Shown here in pieces: positions 39,759-46,394 of a DNA stretch of 46,394 bases. This DNA comes from Bacillus sp. 522_BSPC (GTDB taxonomy: Bacteria > Bacillota > Bacilli > Bacillales > Cytobacillaceae). The position numbers and the translations under genes are program-made. The DNA is taken from assembly GCF_001076885.1 (NCBI RefSeq), contig NZ_JVDT01000151.1, forward strand, positions 1 through 46,394, written 5' to 3'. The notes beneath the pieces were generated by a model, which was given only the letters and a program-made list of their open reading frames with translations, was not told the DNA's origin and searched no databases. Numbering within the stretch: the first letter of the stretch is position 1; each line of letters opens with the position of its first letter.

Positions 39759-40148
39759 TTGATTAAATACAAATCGCTCCATCATGTAAGTCTTACAGTT
39801 ACGGATTTGGAAAAAGCCAAATATTTTTATGAGAAAATTCTTTGTTTAAAAGAATTACAACGTCCTGATTTTGATTTTCCAGGTGCCTGGTACCAAATAG
39901 AGAATCAGCAACTTCACTTAATTGTTTATCCTGAGTCGCAAACCATTCGAACAAATAAAACTCTAAATAGCAAAGAAGGGCACTTTGCACTTCGAGTAGA
40001 GAACTACTATGATACGCTGAATTGGTTAAAACAGAATAATATAGAAATCATTGAAAAACCATATGGAGTAAGTGGATTTGCTCAGATTTTCTGTGCGGAC
40101 CCCGATGGTAATTTAATCGAATTAAATGTTGATCAGATGGATTTATAA
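39759..40148 (+). CDS. VOC-family (glyoxalase-like) protein
   Basis: A 129-aa protein that opens with LHHVSLTVTDLEKAKYFYEKIL and closes with GFAQIFCADPDGNLIELNVD, the standard VOC module with putative metal ligands His and Glu. It resembles glyoxalase/dioxygenase-fold proteins of unknown substrate. It starts at a TTG with AAGGAAGTGA upstream. Confidence 0.85.
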   Translation: MIKYKSLHHVSLTVTDLEKAKYFYEKILCLKELQRPDFDFPGAWYQIENQQLHLIVYPESQTIRTNKTLNSKEGHFALRVENYYDTLNWLKQNNIEIIEKPYGVSGFAQIFCADPDGNLIELNVDQMDL

Positions 40149-40376
40149 GATAGAGGGGGAATATTCTCATTTCCTTACCAGGATGTGTTTACAACAATTT
40201 CGGATATTTTTTTGATAGCCGTAGTAACGAAAGTATCGATATTAAAGAATTTCTTTAAACATATTTGTAGATGGAACGACCGATACATAGACAGTTTGGG
40301 AATATCAAAACCATGTGGCTTTTTCAATTGTTCCAAATAGGCAAATATAAATTTGTTCAATAGGAGGCAACTGTTT

Positions 40377-40847
40377 TTGAAAAAGTTTCGAGGGAAAAAG
40401 CGTTATTTTCGCAACTTGTGGAGAGACTTAAACGTAGAGCAATACGATTTAGACTTTAGCCAAGATGCTTGGTTTGATGCTTGGCATACCCATCTTGATT
40501 TTTACGGGTATGGGAATCATAGCGGGAAAATAAGAAGAGAGCATATAAAAGCACATATCTTTTTGTATAACAGTTTATTAGAAAAGCTCAGCACATTCGA
40601 TAAACCTTATCAATCATGGATAGGGTTAGTGGAAGAAGAGGCAGGTTTAGATGCAGTCTATATCCACTCACCCAATCCTAATGATGACAATTTTCCTATT
40701 AAGATAGAAAATTTAAATTGGGAATGCACTATCCCACATGATTTCAAGGATTTAATCAACCGAAAAGATTTTAATGTGGGTCATTATAAGTGGGAATCGG
40801 ATAATTATTATATTATCCAATCAAAAGATATGGGGATTAAATTGTAG
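40377..40847 (+). CDS. Conserved-looking hypothetical protein
   Basis: About 156 aa, rich in aromatic residues: FRGKKRYFRNLWRDLNVEQY, then DAWFDAWHTHLDFYGYGNHS, a helical HIKAHIFLYNSLLEKL, and YIHSPNPNDDNFPIKIENLN. The AGGAGG at about 40362 lies inside the longer frame starting at 40353, so the TTG at 40377, 9 nt downstream, is the likely start. It has no signal or membrane segment. I do not recognise the family. Confidence 0.6.
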   Translation: MKKFRGKKRYFRNLWRDLNVEQYDLDFSQDAWFDAWHTHLDFYGYGNHSGKIRREHIKAHIFLYNSLLEKLSTFDKPYQSWIGLVEEEAGLDAVYIHSPNPNDDNFPIKIENLNWECTIPHDFKDLINRKDFNVGHYKWESDNYYIIQSKDMGIKL

Positions 40848-40959
40848 TCTTATATAAGACTAAGAGCATTTTTGTGATATGGATTTTTGTTTATTTTTTA
40901 ATTTAATGAATATATTACCTTTACAAACAGAAATTACCTTGTTATCATAGGAATAATTT

Positions 40960-41262
40960 AAATCCAAAAAATAGCAAAAGCGATGAAGAGAAGAGTAAAT
41001 AACCTAATTCTTTAAAGAGAGCTCCAGCTGCTGAAAAGGAGTAAGAATTACTTATTGAACCAAGACTCTGAGCATTCACATTGGAACTTATGTTGAAGGG
41101 ATAGTGTGACAGGTGCTCCTGTTATAGAGCTAGGGTATAAGTAGGTAACTACCGTACCGGAAGAGTTTAATATGGCGACATATTAAAAAACTGGGGTGGC
41201 ACCACGGATATTAAATCTCGTCCTCAAGACTAATTGTCTTGGGGGTGGGATTTTTTTTATTG
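40960..41262 (+). promoter_or_regulatory. T-box leader of the glutaminyl-tRNA synthetase gene (CAA specifier)
   Basis: GGGGTGGCACCACGG (41193-41207) is the T-box, with UGGC (41197-41200) that would pair with an uncharged GCCA end, which implies a G discriminator base. In Stem I, GAACCAAGACTCTGAGC places CAA (41061-41063) in the specifier position, a Gln codon that fits the gene downstream. The distal region is AGAGAGCTCCAGCTGCTGAA. The terminator arms TCTCGTCCTCAAGAC and GTCTTGGGGGTGGGA precede T8 at about 41251. Confidence 0.85.
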
Positions 41263-41300
41263 GATAAAATAATTTTTTCAAAATAGATGGAGGGATGAAA

Positions 41301-42977
41301 ATGAAGGGAGAAATAAAATTAGATAATAATTTGGAAAAAATGGTGGCAGAGGATATACAAAATAGTGCATTGAATCGAACGATTTGCACAAGATTTCCCC
41401 CTGAGCCAAATGGTTACCTGCATATCGGCAGTGCATATGCCATCCATATGAACTATGCGATTGCGCAAAAGTTCAACGGGAATTTTAATCTGCGCTTTGA
41501 TGATACCAATCCTTTAAAAGAAGATATGGAATATGTGGATTCGATTATAGAGGATATTAATTGGCTAGGATATTCTCCAGAAGAACGGATTTTTTACGGG
41601 TCTGACTATTCTAATAAAATATTTCATGCAGCATTGAGTTTGATCAAGAAAGGAAAAGCATATGTTTGTGATTTGTCTCCTGAGCAAATAAAGGAATACC
41701 GCGGAACACTTACAGAGCATGGTAAAAATAGTCCTTATCGAAACAGGACAATAGAGGAAAATATCGATTTATTTTTGAGAATGAAAAATGGAGGATTTCC
41801 AACAGGATCGCATGTATTACGAGCCAAAATTGATATGGCCTCCCCAAATATCAATTTAAGAGATCCCATTCTTTACCGGATTATTCATGCTAGTCATTAT
41901 AGAACCGGGAATGATTGGTGTATTTACCCAATGTATGATTTTGCTCATCCATTTCAAGATGCAATCGAAGGTGTTACCCATTCCTTATGCTCCATTGAAT
42001 TCAAAGACCACAGACCTTTATATGAGTGGGTATTGACTGAGCTAGAAATAAAGGAAGCGCCAAAACAACGTGAATTTGGAAGAGTGAATATAACTGGTGT
42101 TGTAACAAGTAAACGATATTTAAGGGAATTAGTGTTAGGGAAGCTGGTAGATGGGTGGGATGACCCTAGATTACCAACAATCCGTGGACTTAGGAGAAGA
42201 GGCTTTACCCCAGAAAGTATTCGCACCTTCGTTGATGAACTTGGATTTGTAAGAAATCAAAGTACAGCTGACATAGCAATGTTGGAAAGTACGCTTCGGA
42301 GAGAATTAAAATCAAAAGTAAATACAGTGATGGCAGTATTAAATCCATTAAAGGTGACGATCACCAATTATCCTGAGGACAAGACAGAGCTTTTATCAAT
42401 GGAAAATAATCCGGAAAATCCTGCATTAGGAAATAGAGAGGTTGTTTTTTCAAAAGAGATTTATATCGAAAAAGAAGACTTTATGGAAGTCCCAATAAAA
42501 GGGTTTAAACGATTAGCTTTACATGCAGAGGTCCGATTAAAAGGGGCGTATTTCATCAAGTGTAATGAAGTGATTAAAGATGAAGTTACAGGTGAAATTA
42601 TCGAGCTCAGATGTACTTATGATCCAAAGACCAAAAGTGGAACAGGATTTTCTGAGCGGAAAGTAAAAGGAACGATTCATTGGGTTTCCGCTATAAATAG
42701 TGAATTAGTGGAAGTGAATCTCTTCGAAAAATTATTTGAAGACGAAATGATTGTGAAAGATGCGGGAAAAACTTGGGAGGAAAAAATGAATCCCAATTCT
42801 AAAGTTACACTAAACCATTGCCGAATTGAATCTTGGATGAAGGACGCAAAAATCGAAGATAGGTTCCAATTTTTGCGACACGGTTATTTTTGTGTAGATA
42901 AATATGCAACAGAAGAAAAATTAATTTTCAATAGAATTGTGTCATTGAAGGATTCTTGGAAAGGGAAAAAAGGATAA
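41301..42977 (+). CDS. glnS: Glutaminyl-tRNA synthetase
   Basis: A 558-aa class Ib synthetase. It opens with RFPPEPNGYLHIGSAYAI, where the HIGH motif reads HIGS, then FNLRFDDTNPLKEDMEYVDS, YPMYDFAHPFQDAIEGVTHS and the KMSKS-equivalent VVTSKRYLRELVLGK, followed by RGLRRRGFTPESIRTFVDEL and the C-terminal anticodon-binding beta barrels. These match GlnRS rather than GluRS (no Glu-type zinc region; PEPNGYLH; the C-terminal barrels). It charges tRNA-Gln directly. GGAGGG is 6 nt before the ATG at 41301 and abuts the ATG at 41295. It is controlled by the T-box immediately upstream. Confidence 0.9.
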   Translation: MKGEIKLDNNLEKMVAEDIQNSALNRTICTRFPPEPNGYLHIGSAYAIHMNYAIAQKFNGNFNLRFDDTNPLKEDMEYVDSIIEDINWLGYSPEERIFYGSDYSNKIFHAALSLIKKGKAYVCDLSPEQIKEYRGTLTEHGKNSPYRNRTIEENIDLFLRMKNGGFPTGSHVLRAKIDMASPNINLRDPILYRIIHASHYRTGNDWCIYPMYDFAHPFQDAIEGVTHSLCSIEFKDHRPLYEWVLTELEIKEAPKQREFGRVNITGVVTSKRYLRELVLGKLVDGWDDPRLPTIRGLRRRGFTPESIRTFVDELGFVRNQSTADIAMLESTLRRELKSKVNTVMAVLNPLKVTITNYPEDKTELLSMENNPENPALGNREVVFSKEIYIEKEDFMEVPIKGFKRLALHAEVRLKGAYFIKCNEVIKDEVTGEIIELRCTYDPKTKSGTGFSERKVKGTIHWVSAINSELVEVNLFEKLFEDEMIVKDAGKTWEEKMNPNSKVTLNHCRIESWMKDAKIEDRFQFLRHGYFCVDKYATEEKLIFNRIVSLKDSWKGKKG

Positions 42978-42982
42978 AGTTG

Positions 42983-43019
42983 AAATCGAGTGTAAAATTT
43001 TTGCACTCGATTTTTTTAC
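42983..43019 (+). terminator. Rho-independent terminator
   Basis: AAATCGAGTG (42983-42992) pairs with CACTCGATTT (43004-43013), then T-rich. Confidence 0.85.
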
Positions 43020-43201
43020 AAATAGATATTTTAACATCTATAAGCAAAGGGGATTGAAAGTTGGATGAATTGCTGTAAAATTATCAGAGAATAGGTAATT
43101 TATGTTAATGTGGATTAAAGCATGAAAGAACTAGGGAAGATGGATGGAAAAGTTAGAAATTTAGATGAAAGATAAAAATAGATAGAGAGAAGGCGATATT
43201 A

Positions 43202-43717
43202 ATGGAATTAGTGAGACCATCTGAGCAGTATTGGGAACAATTAATGGAATATAGAACAGCATTTTTACATATAGAAGAACACCTTTATGGCGGCAGCTCC
43301 TTGCAAAATTATACCGACTTTCAGGAATGGCTTAATAAAGTTATTAGCCAGGAAAATGGTGATAACCTACCTCCAAATCGAGTTCCTGCCACTCAATTTT
43401 TAAGCATTAGCAATGGGAAATTAATTGGACTTATTAATATTCGCCATCGATTAACCCCAGAATTGTTGATGGAAAGTGGACATATTGGCTATAGCATTCA
43501 TCCAGATGAGCGCAGGAAAGGATATGCGACAGAGCAGCTGCGACTGAGTTTATTAGAAGCTAGAAAACTGGGCCTAAATAAAGTCTTAGTAACATGTGAT
43601 AAAGAAAATATCGCCTCTGCTAAAACGATTCAAAAAGTGGGTGGAGTGTTAGAAAATGAGGTGATTTCCGCAGAAGGGAAGGAGATTGTTCAGCGTTATT
43701 GGATTGAAATTGGTTAA
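43202..43717 (+). CDS. GNAT family N-acetyltransferase
   Basis: A 171-aa protein with a GNAT domain: LISNGKLIGLINIRHRL-like central strand, HIGYSIHPDERRKGYATEQL with the acetyl-CoA loop R-R-K-G-Y-A, and LNKVLVTCDKENIASAKTIQ then KVGGVLENEV at the C terminus. This is the common small-molecule or amino-group acetyltransferase type of Bacillus. GAGAGAAGGCG lies before the ATG; a terminator follows. Confidence 0.85.
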   Translation: MELVRPSEQYWEQLMEYRTAFLHIEEHLYGGSSLQNYTDFQEWLNKVISQENGDNLPPNRVPATQFLSISNGKLIGLINIRHRLTPELLMESGHIGYSIHPDERRKGYATEQLRLSLLEARKLGLNKVLVTCDKENIASAKTIQKVGGVLENEVISAEGKEIVQRYWIEIG

Positions 43718-43757
43718 CATTTTATGTAATAGAAAAATTAAGGTAGCAAACTATTCT

Positions 43758-43794
43758 GCAGTCCACTTCACAATGAATTGGACTGCCTTTTTTA
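43758..43794 (+). terminator. Rho-independent terminator
   Basis: GCAGTCCA (43758-43765) pairs with TGGACTGC (43779-43786), then T6. Confidence 0.85.
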
Positions 43795-43955
43795 CAGAAT
43801 CTTTTTTAGCAGAAAAATGAATATGTATAAGTTTAAAATAATCATCCAACCTGTTTATCAATAAAAAAAGTATAAATTTAAATAAAAATTTATTGTAAAA
43901 CGATAAATTATATGGTAAATTTCAATAAGATAATAAATAGGAGAGGTGCTTTTTT

Positions 43956-44432
43956 ATGAAAAGAGGAACAACACTTTTTTTAAAGATAGCTGTCGTTCTT
44001 ATTGGAACCCCAGTTCTTGTTTTAGGATTATGGGGAATGTATGACTTGGCTAAGAATCCAGTAAATCCAGATTATGCCCATATTCTATATCCGATTGTAA
44101 TTGGAATATATCTATCTACAATCCCGTTTTATATGGCTCTTTATCAGACTTTTAGACTTTTGGGTTATATTGATAGGAATGAAGCTTTCTCGGTAATGTC
44201 TGTAAAGGCATTAAGCCATATAAAGAAAGATGCAATTATCATTTGCAGCTTATATGTACTAATGATGCCTTTCATTTTTCTCTTGGCTCAGTCAGATGAT
44301 GCTCCAGGTCTTATCTTATTTGGAATGATTCCGATTTTTGCTTCCATCGTAATTGCGGTCTTTGCAGCTGTTCTTCAAAGACTTTTACAACAAGCGATTG
44401 ATATAAAATCAGAAAATGATTTAACAGTCTGA
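43956..44432 (+). CDS. DUF2975 membrane protein
   Basis: A 158-aa protein with about four hydrophobic helices (FLKIAVVLIGTPVLVLGLWG, IVIGIYLSTIPFYMALY, AIIICSLYVLMMPFIFLLA, IPIFASIVIAVFAAVLQRLL) and the DUF2975 features of T-F-R-L-L and an ending LQRLLQQAIDIKSENDLTV. The gene is directly followed by a small XRE regulator gene, the usual partner of DUF2975 proteins; the pair may form a membrane-linked regulatory unit. GAGAGGTG lies before the ATG. Confidence 0.85.
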   Translation: MKRGTTLFLKIAVVLIGTPVLVLGLWGMYDLAKNPVNPDYAHILYPIVIGIYLSTIPFYMALYQTFRLLGYIDRNEAFSVMSVKALSHIKKDAIIICSLYVLMMPFIFLLAQSDDAPGLILFGMIPIFASIVIAVFAAVLQRLLQQAIDIKSENDLTV

Positions 44433-44442
44433 GGTGAATGAA

Positions 44443-44661
44443 ATGGCAATTGTAATTAATATTGATGTGATGTTAGCGAAAAGGAAAATGAGCGTGACCG
44501 AACTTTCAGAGAAGGTTGGAATCACGATGGCAAATCTATCTATTTTGAAAAATGGAAAAGCCAAAGCCATTCGACTTTCCACATTAGAGGGAATATGCAG
44601 GGCTTTAGAATGTCAACCTGGAGAAATCTTAGAATATCGTAGGGATAAAGATAGTGAATAA
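44443..44661 (+). CDS. XRE-family helix-turn-helix regulator (YozG-like)
   Basis: A 72-aa protein, nearly all HTH: INIDVMLAKRKMSVTELSEK, VGITMANLSILKNGKAKAIR and STLEGICRALECQPGEILEY, the last being the typical C-terminal signature of this group. GAGGTGA overlaps the stop of the DUF2975 gene and is 5 nt before the ATG at 44443, so the two are co-translated; a GTG at 44434 is part of that site. It is likely a repressor of its own operon. Confidence 0.9.
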   Translation: MAIVINIDVMLAKRKMSVTELSEKVGITMANLSILKNGKAKAIRLSTLEGICRALECQPGEILEYRRDKDSE

Positions 44662-44747
44662 GCAGGACATCAAAGGATTCCCAGAAAGCATCATGACATA
44701 TTGGAGGAATAGAAATATAAAAAAACTTTTCGAAAGGAGGGAAATCA

Positions 44748-45503
44748 ATGAAACTACCTTTTTTCAATAACAAACAAGCAGAAGGATTCGTCCATTATCC
44801 GAATGATACTATACCGGAACATATTGCCATCATTATGGATGGAAACGGACGCTGGGCAAAGAAGCGAGCCATGCCGAGAATGGCTGGTCATAAAGAAGGC
44901 GTGTCTACTGTCGTAAAAATTGTTAAGACAGCAGTTAAATGCAAGGTGAAGGTTCTCACACTTTATACGTTTTCTACAGAAAACTGGAAACGTCCAAAGA
45001 CCGAGATTGAGTTCATATTGAGGCTTCCTAAGGAGTTTCTATCTATTTATCTACCAGATCTGATTGCTAATAATGTGCGCATAGAAATAGTTGGGGATAT
45101 GGAAAAGCTTCCAGCTCATACACGTGAAGCCATTGAGGATGCAATGGTACGTACCCGGTATAATGACGGCCTTTTGCTTAATTTTGCACTAAACTATGGA
45201 AGCCGACACGAGATTTTACATGCGATGAAAGAGATGTTTTCGGATATAAACAATGGAAAATTTTCACTAGAAGAATTGGATGAACAGAAGTTTTCAGACT
45301 ACCTATATACATCAGGTACGAAAGAACCGGACCTCCTTATTCGAACAGGAGGGGAAAAACGTCTAAGTAATTTCCTGCTATGGCAGCTTGCTTACACGGA
45401 GTTCTGGTTTACTGATATACTGTGGCCAGATTTCTCTGAGAAGGACTTTCTACAAGCGGTAGAAGAATATAGAAATCGAAAAAGACGTTATGGTGGGCTA
45501 TAA
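44748..45503 (+). CDS. uppS: Isoprenyl (undecaprenyl) diphosphate synthase, UppS-like
   Basis: A 251-aa cis-prenyltransferase. It has IAIIMDGNGRWAKKRAMPRM with the catalytic Asp, GHKEGVSTVVKI, TLYTFSTENWKRP and LLIRTGGEKRLSNFLLWQLA followed by YTEFWF. UppS condenses IPP onto FPP to make the undecaprenyl carrier for cell-wall synthesis. The essential copy in Bacillus usually lies in the frr-cdsA-dxr cluster; this one stands alone, so it may be a second copy or another chain-length enzyme. AAAGGAGGG lies before the ATG. Confidence 0.85.
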   Translation: MKLPFFNNKQAEGFVHYPNDTIPEHIAIIMDGNGRWAKKRAMPRMAGHKEGVSTVVKIVKTAVKCKVKVLTLYTFSTENWKRPKTEIEFILRLPKEFLSIYLPDLIANNVRIEIVGDMEKLPAHTREAIEDAMVRTRYNDGLLLNFALNYGSRHEILHAMKEMFSDINNGKFSLEELDEQKFSDYLYTSGTKEPDLLIRTGGEKRLSNFLLWQLAYTEFWFTDILWPDFSEKDFLQAVEEYRNRKRRYGGL

Positions 45504-45607
45504 GAGTTTGGTAATATATGTTGAATCAACGCATACCAACGCTAAATTGTACTTTAACGGTTGATTATTGCTAGAATATTCAATGTTTAAAGTTGGAGGG
45601 CCGAAAG

Positions 45608-46204
45608 ATGGAAACGAATGTATTTGAACAGCTTGCAAAAAGATATGATACAGAAGATAGAATAGAATTGGCGAAAGTTATCGCGAAGGAAGTAAGGACA
45701 GAATTAGAAAACAGTAAATCCCAATCTTTAATCGACTATGGGAGTGGTACTGGTCTCGTTAGTTTAGAATTAACCGACGTGGTGGATTCGATTTTGCTAG
45801 TCGATTCATCGGAACAAATGCTGGAGATTGCGAAAGCGAAAATAGTGCAAAAAGGTATTAGGAACGCAAACGTACTTTATTCCGATTTTACGAAAAATAC
45901 TACGGAATTAAAAGCAGATATTATTCTCATGTCTTTGGTCCTTCTTCATATTCCAGATACGAAAGGAATATTACAGGAATTGTTTTCTATCTTAAACACT
46001 GACGGTAAGCTAATTATTGTTGATTTTGATAAAAATGATAATATTAGTCATCCAAAAGTTCATAACGGTTTTTCCCATGAAGAATTAAAAAAAATATTAT
46101 CCGAAGTAGGTTTTAAGTTGTCCAAAATGAAAACATTTTATCATGGTAATCGCATATTTATGAATCAGGATGCGTCAATGTTTATATCCAGCAGTATAAA
46201 ATGA
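45608..46204 (+). CDS. Class I SAM-dependent methyltransferase
   Basis: A 198-aa protein with motif I LIDYGSGTGLVSLEL, the acidic SILLVDSSEQMLEIAKAK, ADIILMSLVLLHI and a final GKLIIVDFDKND. Substrate unknown. GGAGGG is 7 nt before the ATG at 45608; a TTG at 45593 overlaps it. It lies 104 bp downstream of the UppS-like gene. Confidence 0.8.
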   Translation: METNVFEQLAKRYDTEDRIELAKVIAKEVRTELENSKSQSLIDYGSGTGLVSLELTDVVDSILLVDSSEQMLEIAKAKIVQKGIRNANVLYSDFTKNTTELKADIILMSLVLLHIPDTKGILQELFSILNTDGKLIIVDFDKNDNISHPKVHNGFSHEELKKILSEVGFKLSKMKTFYHGNRIFMNQDASMFISSSIK

Positions 46205-46394
46205 TTTATTTTATTTTTAGTGCTTTTTATGATAGTAATTCATCAATATGTCCCTATGGTAATTATATTTCTATAAATTTAAGATAGTTTGTGACTTTGG
46301 AAAAAGGTATCGTGTCATTATTTAAGAAACCTTTCCATTGTAGAATAAGGCGTATGAGTAAAATGTTTGTGGGAGAATAAATATCCTTTTTGTC
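46205..46394. other. AT-rich end of window, no gene seen
   Basis: About 190 bp with no open frame supported by a ribosome binding site. It could contain promoter elements of a gene beyond the window. Confidence 0.4.

Noticed and set aside
40175-40360. Minus-strand 61-codon frame
   Set aside because: No ribosome binding site or recognisable domain; it lies in a short intergenic gap.

Overview
The window is AT-rich chromosomal DNA from a low-GC Gram-positive, most likely a spore-forming member of the Bacillaceae. The evidence is the strong AGGAGG-type ribosome binding sites, frequent TTG/GTG starts, many U-tailed hairpin terminators, two T-box leaders ahead of aminoacyl-tRNA synthetase genes, and families typical of Bacillus (CsaA, YcnI-like, YfmQ-like, DUF3841, DUF5412, GyrI-domain AraC, DUF2975 + XRE pair, a coat-like Gly/Tyr-rich protein). 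I found no rRNA, tRNA, CRISPR array or prophage. It reads as an accessory chromosomal stretch of short, mostly monocistronic units.

Layout. 1-1892: an IS110-family (IS1111-like) element with imperfect inverted ends and a long structured 3' non-coding end that could encode a bridge RNA; a terminator hairpin lies 11 bp beyond it. 2.0-5.6 kb: two small membrane proteins, a decayed DUF3841 gene, an SDR-type NAD(P)-binding protein, a HIT protein and a DinB protein. 6.1-9.3 kb: an OmpR-type response regulator, a large histidine kinase and a tiny third gene, all overlapping, behind a promoter carrying phased TTAAG repeats. 9.4-15.9 kb: small-molecule enzymes (ketopantoate reductase-like, NUDIX, HAD, a frameshifted DHFR, a streptothricin-acetyltransferase-like GNAT, a RimL-type GNAT, an isochorismatase-like hydrolase, DinB, alpha/beta hydrolase). 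16.1-20.2 kb: membrane or exported small proteins, an AraC/GyrI regulator, a seven-unit 52-bp tandem repeat, a membrane protein with the same TTAAG promoter signature as the two-component operon, and a coat-like gene. 20.3-23.2 kb: T-box-controlled argS and a YcnI-like copper protein. 23.4-32.5 kb: VOC protein, a predicted zinc protease (DUF2268-like), MocR-type regulator, YfmQ-like protein, ABM, DUF2441 remnant, GNATs, a RibD-C/DHFR-like protein, a Clp_N-GNAT fusion broken by an in-frame TGA, and CsaA with a methyltransferase. 33.5-38.5 kb: an ECF sigma gene broken by an in-frame TAA with an intact anti-sigma gene, S51 peptidase, a twice-frameshifted methyltransferase and a run of small membrane proteins. 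38.6-46.2 kb: HesB-like protein, VOC, T-box-controlled glutaminyl-tRNA synthetase, GNAT, DUF2975/XRE pair, a stand-alone UppS paralogue and a methyltransferase.

The strongest unexplained signals are: (i) identical TTAAG-10 bp-(T/C)ATRAT promoter architecture, with 11-bp phased TTAAG repeats, in front of the two-component operon and of the membrane-protein gene 13 kb away; (ii) the 52-bp tandem array next to that target gene; (iii) the bridge-RNA-like end of the IS; (iv) a GlnRS with a CAA-specifier T-box, unusual because most Bacillaceae are expected to make Gln-tRNA by the GatCAB route; and (v) five genes carrying nonsense or frameshift lesions within 46 kb. All family names here were assigned by reading motifs, with no database search.
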